Assembly: GCA_002449555.1 (NCBI GenBank)
Contig: DJXA01000053.1
Span: forward strand, 1-8,840
Reading direction: 5' to 3'
DNA: 8,840 nucleotides
Source: Atopobiaceae bacterium UBA7016
GTDB lineage: Bacteria > Actinomycetota > Coriobacteriia > Coriobacteriales > Atopobiaceae
This document shows positions 1 to 5,284 of the stretch, one piece after another. The stretch's first letter is position 1. Each line of letters opens with the position of its first letter. A program made the position numbers and the translations under genes. Below the pieces are notes generated by a model. It did no database searches, was not told the origin of the DNA, and saw nothing but the letters and a program-made list of their open reading frames with translations.

Positions 1-687
1 GACGAGTCGCTCAACTCGCTCTGGAGCGTTGGTCCGTTTGCCGTGCCGGCCTTCAGCCTGCCCATGTTCTCTATGACCGCGCTGGTGGCCATCATGCCCA
101 TCGCCATCGCCACCATCCCCGAGTCCACCGCCCACATGTACCAGCTTGACATCTACGTCAACGACGTTGCCAAGAAGAAGGGCGTCAAGATGGACTACAG
201 CCTGATTGACCTGCTCGACCGCAACCTCATCGGCGACGGCCTCTGCGACATGGTCTCTGGCTTTGTGGGCGGCCCCGCCGGCACCAACTATGGCGAGAAC
301 ATCTCCACCATGGCCATCACCCGCGTCTTCTCGGTGCCCGTGCTGGCGGTTGCCTCCGTCTTCGCCATGGTCGTGGCCTGCTTCACCCCGCTCATCAAGG
401 TGATCTACGGCATCCCCCTGGCCGTCATCGGCGGCCTTGAGGTGTACCTGTTTGGCGCCATCGCCGCGCAGGGCATCGCCATCATGATCGACAAGAGCGT
501 CGACATGTTCTCGTCCAAGAACATCGCCGTCATCGCGGCCATCATGGTCATTGGCCTGGGCGGCCAGTACCAGTTTGGCGGCAACATCCCCTTCTTTGGC
601 ATGAGCATTCCGTGCGTCGCCGGTGCCTCCATCTTTGGCATCCTGCTCAACGCCCTGCTCTCCATTGGCGAGAAGAACGAAGCGTAG
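1..687 (+). CDS. NCS2 family uracil-type permease, C-terminal half (5' partial)
   Basis: This is the C-terminal 228 residues of an integral membrane nucleobase:cation symporter; the start lies outside the window. The sequence is strongly hydrophobic. It contains an E41-x-x-x-H45 pair in an IPESTAH segment, matching UraA Glu241/His245, and a TNYGEN segment with E99 matching UraA Glu290. In E. coli UraA these residues bind uracil and take part in proton coupling. The following ITR completes the NCS2 signature (E-N-x-G-x4-T-R), but the signature Gly is Ser102 here. The Glu version of the motif favours uracil over xanthine or urate, since purine carriers usually have Gln. Family proteins are about 400-450 aa, so roughly half is missing upstream. 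An intrinsic terminator follows the stop codon, making this the last gene of its transcript. Family assignment is firm; the exact substrate is inferred. Confidence 0.93.
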   Translation, partial: DESLNSLWSVGPFAVPAFSLPMFSMTALVAIMPIAIATIPESTAHMYQLDIYVNDVAKKKGVKMDYSLIDLLDRNLIGDGLCDMVSGFVGGPAGTNYGENISTMAITRVFSVPVLAVASVFAMVVACFTPLIKVIYGIPLAVIGGLEVYLFGAIAAQGIAIMIDKSVDMFSSKNIAVIAAIMVIGLGGQYQFGGNIPFFGMSIPCVAGASIFGILLNALLSIGEKNEA

Positions 688-712
688 CGAGCTCCTCTCA
701 ACAAGAATCGAC

Positions 713-751
713 GACGGGCACGCGGGAATCCCCCGCGTGCCCGTTTCTTTT
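713..751 (+). terminator. Rho-independent terminator of the permease gene
   Basis: An 11-bp perfect G/C-rich stem (716-726 with 732-742) closes a 5-nt loop. Adding C-G, A-T and G-T pairs extends it to 713-726/732-745. A T-rich tract (GTTTCTTTT) runs from 743 to 751. It begins 25 nt after the permease stop codon, the expected place for its terminator. Confidence 0.9.
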
Positions 752-819
752 GGTGAGACGCTGGGGGTAGCCCCTTTTGTTGCGTGCAACAAAAGGGGCT
801 ACCCCCAGCGTCTCACCAA
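750..819. repeat. Perfect 34-bp inverted repeat with 2-nt spacer
   Basis: The arms 750-783 and 786-819 are exact reverse complements over all 34 positions; the spacer is GT at 784-785. Complementarity stops at 749/820. RNA from either strand would fold into one long hairpin. Inside each arm a smaller G4/C4 hairpin can also form (763-766 with 771-774), followed by TTTTGTT, which resembles a mini-terminator; by symmetry the same is true on the other strand. The element sits between the permease terminator and the next promoter/RBS. No clear target-site duplication is visible at its ends. It could be a bidirectional terminator, an RNase III substrate or a dispersed palindromic repeat. Confidence 0.95.
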
Positions 820-821
820 CG

Positions 822-827
822 TATACT
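822..827 (+). promoter_or_regulatory. Candidate -10 element for the SemiSWEET/SGNH unit
   Basis: TATACT differs from the TATAAT consensus at one position and lies 32 nt upstream of the GTG start at 860. A -35 element at normal spacing would fall inside the right arm of the 750-819 inverted repeat (about 799-804), where no good TTGACA match is seen. Weak prediction. Confidence 0.3.
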
Positions 828-859
828 CAAAGTCATATATCACCAACCAAGGAGACGCC

Positions 860-1135
860 GTGGCATCTGTTCTCGAGGCACTCATGCTTCTCAGCTTTGG
901 GCTCTCGTGGCCCATCAACGCCTACAACGCGTGGCAGGCGCGTACCGCGCGCGGCACGTCCCCCGTCTTTCTCGCCCTCATCACCTTTGGCTACGTTGCG
1001 GGCATCGCCGCCAAGTTCGTCGGCCACAACGTCAACTGGGTGCTGGGCGTCTATCTCTTCAACTTGGCCGCCCTTATCGTTAACGACCTCATCTACCTGC
1101 GCAATCTCAAGCTCGATGCGCAGTCGGCCGCATAA
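860..1135 (+). CDS. PQ-loop/SemiSWEET-like small membrane protein
   Basis: This is a 91-aa protein with three predicted membrane helices (about residues 4-24, 36-54 and 60-80), the size and layout of a SemiSWEET half-transporter, which dimerises to pass sugars or other small solutes. The first helix ends in SWPINAYNAW, where a W-P pair stands at the place of the PQ-loop Pro-Gln motif. It is followed by a basic loop rich in R, T and G (28-34), and Asn68 and Asn75 lie in helix 3. The GTG start is chosen because a full AAGGAG (849-854) sits 5 nt upstream; the later ATG at residue 9 would cut into helix 1. The next gene starts 21 nt after the stop with its own RBS, so the two are probably cotranscribed. 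The substrate is unknown and assignment to the superfamily rests on topology and motif likeness. Confidence 0.78.
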   Translation: MASVLEALMLLSFGLSWPINAYNAWQARTARGTSPVFLALITFGYVAGIAAKFVGHNVNWVLGVYLFNLAALIVNDLIYLRNLKLDAQSAA

Positions 1136-1156
1136 AACGCACGAAGGAGCCCCCCC

Positions 1157-1894
1157 ATGAAGGCAATCGTTTATGACGAGAAGCAGCGCAAGGCCAACGA
1201 GGCAGCCGCTGCCCTCCCCGGAAACGCCGACATCTACGACGTAAGCCTCGTGCTCACCGACAAGACGAGCCCGCTCTATGGCAAGACCGTCATCTTCCTT
1301 GGCAGCTCCGTCACCGTCGGCGCGCTTTCGTTTGGCCAGGCCTGTGCAGACTTCCTGCGTGCCAAGGATGGCGTCATCGCCCTGAAGGAAGCCGTGAGCG
1401 GCACGACCCTTGCCGACGACGACCACGACGGCACCTCGTACGTAGAGCGCATGCGCACCATCCCCACCAACATCCACGCCGATGCGTTCGTATGCCAGCT
1501 CTCCACCAACGATGCCTGGAAGGGCAAGACCATGGGTGTCGTTGCCGCTGAGGGCCCCTACGACACAGGCACCGTGGCCGGTGCCATGCAGTACGTCATC
1601 GAGTACGCACGCGCAACCTGGCGCTGCCCCGTCATCTTCTACACGGGCACCTACTTTGAGAGTGCCGAATACACCCAGATGGTCGAGCTCCTCATGCAGA
1701 TCAAGGAGCAGATGGGCATCTCGGTCATCGACCTCTACCATAACGAGGAGATGCGCGCCGTCACACCCGAGGACTACGCCCTGTACATGCACGACCCGGT
1801 CCACCCCACCAAGGCGGGCTATCAGCTCTGGTGGACACCCAAGTTTGAGGCCGTGTTGGAAGAGGTGCTGGCCGCGTCACCCGAACCTGCGTAA
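1157..1894 (+). CDS. SGNH/GDSL-type hydrolase (esterase/deacetylase-like)
   Basis: This is a 245-aa protein without a signal peptide or membrane segment, so probably cytosolic. The SGNH blocks appear in order. Block I is FLGSSVTVG with nucleophile Ser51 (GSS instead of GDS). Block II Gly is in SGTT (Gly82). Block III is QLSTND with Asn118 for the oxyanion hole. Block V is DPVHP with Asp213 and His216 completing the triad. Such enzymes hydrolyse esters or acetyl groups on lipids, glycans or peptidoglycan; the substrate cannot be read from sequence. The start has AAGGAG at 1144-1149, 7 nt upstream. It follows the SemiSWEET-like gene by 21 nt, which hints at uptake of a small solute followed by de-esterification. 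The stop codon lies 4 nt from the end of the convergent CPBP gene. Confidence 0.88.
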   Translation: MKAIVYDEKQRKANEAAAALPGNADIYDVSLVLTDKTSPLYGKTVIFLGSSVTVGALSFGQACADFLRAKDGVIALKEAVSGTTLADDDHDGTSYVERMRTIPTNIHADAFVCQLSTNDAWKGKTMGVVAAEGPYDTGTVAGAMQYVIEYARATWRCPVIFYTGTYFESAEYTQMVELLMQIKEQMGISVIDLYHNEEMRAVTPEDYALYMHDPVHPTKAGYQLWWTPKFEAVLEEVLAASPEPA

Positions 1895-1898
1895 CGCG

Positions 1899-2774
1899 CT
1901 ACGCGCTTCCCCACTTCTTGTTCCAGAGTTCCACGATATCGTCCAGCTTGGCCGGACGAATGAGGTACAGACCCCAGAGCAGCACGGCAATCGAAGACAC
2001 CACGGTCACGTAAAACGAGAGGTCAAAGACAAGCTCGTCCATCATGACGCCAGAGTGTGACAGGTCCAGCGTCAGGAACGCCGTGAAGTCGATGAAGGTG
2101 TGCGCGATCATGGTGGGAATGATGCTGCCAGAGCGCATCAAGACGGCACCGCACGCAACGCCAAAGCACATTGCATAGCAGACCTGGAAGATGGTCGTCG
2201 ACATCGGTGCACCCAGCAGCGCGTTGGAGCCATGTACGAGGCCAAACACGAGCGCGGTGAAGAGCACCCCCATCACCGCATCGCGCCTCTCCCTGCGCAC
2301 CCTCATCCAGTTTGCGGCAGGTACGGCACGAAAGACGACCTCCTCCGCAACGCCCGGCGCAAGCGCCATGAGGAGGCACTGCGGAATTGGATTGAGGGCC
2401 TCGCCCTCTATGAGCGCGTTCGCCAGATCCACGAAGTTGGAAGCGGAGAAGATCAGCAGCGGAACGGCTAGCAGCAAACCTTCGCGCGACCACTTCAGCA
2501 TGCCGTCAAATGACCCCCTGAAGCGCAGCTCATATATCAGCAGCACGATGAGGCCGGCCACGATAGAGACCACCGGCTGCATGGTTCGCTGGTCAAGCCC
2601 CACAAGCGACAAGGGCACTATTACGGCTATCGATGCCAGGAAGTACAGCCCATACGCAACGAAGCACGTCAGGATCTTGTGGTCGTACACCAGATGACGC
2701 GTTGGGTTGGGCTGCTGCTCAACAGCCTCTTCCACCATCGGGACCTCAGGCTCGTCGCCAACCATGTGCTCCAT
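1899..2774 (-). CDS. CPBP family intramembrane metalloprotease (CAAX protease/bacteriocin-processing type)
   Basis: This is a 291-aa polytopic membrane protein with about eight hydrophobic segments after an acidic cytosolic N-terminus (residues 1-30). The three ABI/CPBP motifs are intact. EExxxR is at Glu144-Glu145 and Arg149 in a VAEEVVFR segment. FxxxH ends at His181 (FGLVH). HxxxD is His225 to Asp229 (HTFID). These residues form the glutamate/histidine active site of Rce1-like proteases. Bacterial members process or degrade peptides and membrane proteins, or give self-immunity to bacteriocins; no bacteriocin gene is visible here. The start at 2774 has a near-ideal AAGGAGG at 2784-2790, 9 nt upstream; a second Met at residue 4 is less well spaced. 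It lies 55 nt downstream of the 163-aa gene on the same strand and is probably the last gene of the minus-strand run. The substrate is unknown. Confidence 0.9.
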   Translation of the reverse strand: MEHMVGDEPEVPMVEEAVEQQPNPTRHLVYDHKILTCFVAYGLYFLASIAVIVPLSLVGLDQRTMQPVVSIVAGLIVLLIYELRFRGSFDGMLKWSREGLLLAVPLLIFSASNFVDLANALIEGEALNPIPQCLLMALAPGVAEEVVFRAVPAANWMRVRRERRDAVMGVLFTALVFGLVHGSNALLGAPMSTTIFQVCYAMCFGVACGAVLMRSGSIIPTMIAHTFIDFTAFLTLDLSHSGVMMDELVFDLSFYVTVVSSIAVLLWGLYLIRPAKLDDIVELWNKKWGSA

Positions 2775-2829
2775 ACGACCGTTCCTCCTTACGTAGGACC
2801 TACGCGATGTGCACAGGCCTTTCTGTCCG

Positions 2830-3321
2830 TTAGGTAAGCCTCAGCGAGTCAAACAGCGCTCGGAACACCTGCTCACTTGCCTCGGCATTCTCCTCGCGTT
2901 CAAAGAACGACAGCGTATAGGTGCAGTTCGTCGTCTCCACCACATGCTTGAACACGATGGCGTAGGCAATCTGGTACACGCCGGACACCTCGTAGCGGAA
3001 GCTGACGCCCCACGCCTCCTCGCCGCACAGCGTGGTCTGGTACAGCTCGCCTACCTCGTAGTCGTTTGACTTATAAGCCTTGCCGGCCTCTGCGGCAACG
3101 CGCCGCGCGAGGTCTTTTGTGCTCACCAGGCCTGCCAGCAAAACGTTTGACTCGTGCCACTGCACCGAGACGATCATGTGGCGCTCGGTATCCCAGATCG
3201 CCCATCGATTGGGCACGTCGTTGGGGAAGACACGAGCCATCTCGTCCGCGTCAAGCACGTGGAAGCCGTCGGGATACGACAGGCAAAGCTCGCCGTTCAG
3301 TGTTACGTCATTCATACCCAT
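2830..3321 (-). CDS. Unrecognised 163-aa soluble protein
   Basis: No family is recognised with confidence. The protein has no signal peptide or membrane helix. It opens with a short beta-rich stretch (ELCLSYPDGFHVLD), has a Trp-containing core, a basic helical part (residues 68-83) and a C-terminal helix of the form EQVFRALFDSLRL. That order loosely recalls the Mog1/PsbP/DUF1795 alpha-beta fold, in which a YPxGF-like start and a final FxxxxxSL helix are common; this is a fold guess only. Its AAGGAG (3335-3340) is the last two sense codons of the upstream gene, and the start codon is 10 nt after that gene's stop, so the two proteins are probably made together. Met3 is an alternative start. The close coupling suggests a functional link to the EIIB-ROK fusion protein. 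Confidence 0.82.
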   Translation of the reverse strand: MGMNDVTLNGELCLSYPDGFHVLDADEMARVFPNDVPNRWAIWDTERHMIVSVQWHESNVLLAGLVSTKDLARRVAAEAGKAYKSNDYEVGELYQTTLCGEEAWGVSFRYEVSGVYQIAYAIVFKHVVETTNCTYTLSFFEREENAEASEQVFRALFDSLRLT

Positions 3322-3331
3322 GAGGTGGCTC

Positions 3332-4744
3332 TTACTCCTTGGCAGCCAACCTGCTAAGACAGAGCGAGAGCTCGCCCGTCAGCACGCATTCGTCGTAGTC
3401 TGCGACTCCCACAAGCTCTGGAATGGCGTCTGCGGGCAGGGACTTCTCCAGCTCCTCGCGCAGCTCGTCCATGTCGGGCAGCAGGTCGCACCAGACGTAG
3501 ATAGCCTCGGGCGCCAGCGTGCAGATGACGTTGGCAAGATAGCGAGCAACCAGCTCGCGCATGCCGTTGACGCGCCACGCAGCGTCGTCGAGCTCCATGC
3601 CGAGGGCGTACCCCCGCGCCAGCGGGCCCACGTGACCAGAACGGCCACCCCTGCCCACCAGCGGCTTTCCGTCAACGACATAGCCCTGCTCGCCGTCGGC
3701 GACGCCAACGGCCTGGGCATGGAACACCACGTTGTCATACTTATCCTGCGCGACGTAGCAGCCGATGGCCGCGGCGCTTGCGTTGTAGTCGACAAACACC
3801 TTGGCGCCCCAGAGCTCTGACATCTTCGAGGCCAGCTCAAAGTGAACCTCGCGCCCGTCGTGCTGCTCGACCAGCACACCGTTGTCGACCACGCCCGGAA
3901 CGGCGATGCCGATGGCGTCAAACTCCGTGGTCTTCCAGCCCTGCACGCGCAGGGTGGCGGCCAGGTCATCAAAGGTTTGCACGTCAAAGCTGCGGCGCAC
4001 CAGCATGCCCGAGATCGCGATGTTGCCATGATCCAAAACGCGGTAGCTCAGCGTGGGCTCGTCCTCGCGATGGATGTAGCTCAGCGCCAGTACGCGCTTG
4101 GTTTTGTCGTAATCTCGGACAACAGGCAAGGCTCCCTCGCCGGAAGCAGCTCGGCTGCCAGAGAGCGTGTCAACCACCAGGCGCAAGGCCGCCGCGGCGT
4201 CATAGGCGCCAAAAATCTTGCCCGGCAGCTCGATGACCGGGGTGTTGGGCAGCGCCTCTGCCACGGCCTTGCGCTGATGTCCCACCTGCGGTGCAAGCAA
4301 CACGGCAGCAAACTGCGCGCCGTTCAGCTTGGCCTCTTCGATGGGCTGCGCCGTGAAATCGTAGTCAAGGCCGAAGCCCTGCGAAAGCTCGTTGAGCTTG
4401 TTAGAAAAGAACGTCGTGGTCACGCCGCATGTGCAGCACAGAAGCACGTGCTTCACCTCAAGGTGCGTAGCGCTGTAGAGCGCGTCGGCCATCTCGTTGA
4501 AGAGGTCCTGGGCACGGACGAGGTCCTCGAGCTCGAAGTGGAGGAAGAAGGCGGGCTCCCCGTCAAGCGCACGCTCGAGACGCAGCTCGACAATGGTCAT
4601 CTCATCGATGTCATAGAACCCGACCCAGCCCTTGACCAGGTCGTTCTCGATGATGATGTTGCCCTCTTCGTTTTTAATGAGCGTGCAGCCCTCAAGCTGC
4701 TGCGCCATGATCCACTCGCGATATACCTGCGTCAGCTCGCTCAT
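3332..4744 (-). CDS. Fusion of unknown N-domain, PTS EIIB (lactose/cellobiose-like) domain and degenerate ROK domain
   Basis: The protein has 470 aa in three parts. Residues 1-95 form a domain I do not recognise, ending in a helix rich in F, E and L. Residues 98-192 resemble a PTS EIIB of the lactose/cellobiose class: LLCCTCGVTTT is the phosphate loop with Cys104 at the phosphocysteine position, and LLAPQV (149-154) matches the LLGPQV strand. Residues 216-467 resemble a ROK sugar kinase/repressor: IGIAVPGVVDNG (278-289), VDYNASAAAIG (318-328) and a Gly-rich loop (364-373). Key ROK residues are altered. Asn321 replaces the catalytic Asp, the DxGxT phosphate motif is unrecognisable near 218-224, the Glu and His of GEIGH are His371 and Pro374, and the zinc Cys cluster is absent. 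No helix-turn-helix is evident. A phosphorylation- or sugar-responsive sensor is more likely than an active kinase. The RBS is AGGAG, 6 nt upstream of the ATG. Confidence 0.85.
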   Translation of the reverse strand: MSELTQVYREWIMAQQLEGCTLIKNEEGNIIIENDLVKGWVGFYDIDEMTIVELRLERALDGEPAFFLHFELEDLVRAQDLFNEMADALYSATHLEVKHVLLCCTCGVTTTFFSNKLNELSQGFGLDYDFTAQPIEEAKLNGAQFAAVLLAPQVGHQRKAVAEALPNTPVIELPGKIFGAYDAAAALRLVVDTLSGSRAASGEGALPVVRDYDKTKRVLALSYIHREDEPTLSYRVLDHGNIAISGMLVRRSFDVQTFDDLAATLRVQGWKTTEFDAIGIAVPGVVDNGVLVEQHDGREVHFELASKMSELWGAKVFVDYNASAAAIGCYVAQDKYDNVVFHAQAVGVADGEQGYVVDGKPLVGRGGRSGHVGPLARGYALGMELDDAAWRVNGMRELVARYLANVICTLAPEAIYVWCDLLPDMDELREELEKSLPADAIPELVGVADYDECVLTGELSLCLSRLAAKE

Positions 4745-4779
4745 GCACTGCTCCTTTGCCCGATACGGGCGACGTGCGG

Positions 4780-5082
4780 TTAGCGCTCGATCGTAAAGAC
4801 GTCCGCCAGGCCCGTCATGTCAAAGATGTCGTACACCTCGTCGCTGGGATGGCGAAGAATCATAGAACCGCCGCGACGATCGGCGAGCTTCTGGGTGGCA
4901 ACCAAAACGCGCAGGCCTGCACTCGAAATGTAGTCAAGGCCGGCGAGGTCGAGGTCAAACTCCTTCACAGCCTCGGGCAGGCTGGAAATCTCACCCTCGA
5001 GCTCAGGGCTGGTAGCAACGGTAAGCTTGCCGTCGATCGACATCGCAGCCTTGGCACCGTCAATGGTCGTCGTGATGTTCAT
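4780..5082 (-). CDS. STAS domain protein, anti-sigma factor antagonist-like (SpoIIAA/RsbV type)
   Basis: This is a 100-aa single-domain protein. A DLAGLDYISSAGLRVL segment (45-60) aligns with the SpoIIAA phosphorylation loop; Ser54 takes the place of SpoIIAA Ser58, the residue phosphorylated by the cognate anti-sigma kinase. The DIFDMTGL segment (about 86-93) matches the conserved FDMSGL helix near the C-terminus. Such proteins switch partners with a GHKL-fold Ser kinase. The start at 5082 is chosen because AAGGAG (5090-5095) lies 7 nt upstream; an in-frame GTG at 5103 would place the RBS inside the gene. The stop codon lies 35 nt before the EIIB-ROK fusion gene. The upstream neighbour carries a GHKL-like domain, the only candidate partner in the window. 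No sigma factor gene is present, so the output is not known. Confidence 0.92.
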   Translation of the reverse strand: MNITTTIDGAKAAMSIDGKLTVATSPELEGEISSLPEAVKEFDLDLAGLDYISSAGLRVLVATQKLADRRGGSMILRHPSDEVYDIFDMTGLADVFTIER

Positions 5083-5284
5083 GCTGTGGCTCCTTCTCGT
5101 CACGCAGTACGCCTAATTGTTGATTGTAACCCCTTCGGACCTCGATGCATCACAAGAGACAGCGAAGCTACAACCTACGGGCGTGTTCCAGCGGCCAATA
5201 GCGGCAGGACTCGGGCAACAGGGGTTCCGAACCCGTGTTGCACAAAAGCTGCGAGTAAACAGGGCCTTCTGCACGCGGCAGCGC
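5083..5284 (-). other. Intergenic region upstream of the STAS gene
   Basis: No gene is seen in these 202 bases. They contain the STAS ribosome binding site, a possible -10 element (5123-5128) and an interrupted hairpin at 5215-5241 (6 bp, a G-G mismatch, then 5 bp around a 3-nt loop). The hairpin lies 44-70 nt past the transporter stop codon but has no U-tract on the minus strand, so read-through into the STAS gene remains possible. Confidence 0.6.
5123..5128 (-). promoter_or_regulatory. Candidate -10 element for the STAS gene
   Basis: On the minus strand the sequence reads TACAAT, one mismatch from TATAAT, 41 nt upstream of the STAS start codon. No convincing -35 hexamer is found at 16-18 nt spacing. 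The same TACAAT hexamer occurs upstream of the DAACS gene. Weak prediction. Confidence 0.25.

Noticed and set aside
833..1804. Long minus-strand open frame antisense to the SemiSWEET and SGNH genes
   Set aside because: It is a composition-driven shadow: it spans two well supported plus-strand genes, lacks an RBS and has Val/Gly/Asp-rich low-complexity translation with no motif.
1889..1904. Short GCGTA/TACGC inverted repeat at the convergent gene ends as a bidirectional terminator
   Set aside because: The stem is only 5 bp and no T-tract follows on either strand.
2792..2804. CGTAGG-A-CCTACG palindrome upstream of the CPBP gene
   Set aside because: Six-bp arms with a one-base centre are too short to call an operator, and it does not form a stable hairpin loop.
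3842..4783. 313-codon plus-strand open frame opposite the EIIB-ROK gene
   Set aside because: No RBS or recognisable motif, and the minus strand encodes EIIB and ROK motifs over the same bases.
5083..5103. GTG start giving a 107-aa STAS protein
   Set aside because: It would place the strong AAGGAG inside the gene; the ATG at 5082 is correctly spaced from it and fits the usual STAS domain start.
5215..5241. GGTTCCGAACC-like segment resembling a tRNA T-arm
   Set aside because: No acceptor, D-arm or anticodon stem can be found at the required distances on either strand; it is only a hairpin.
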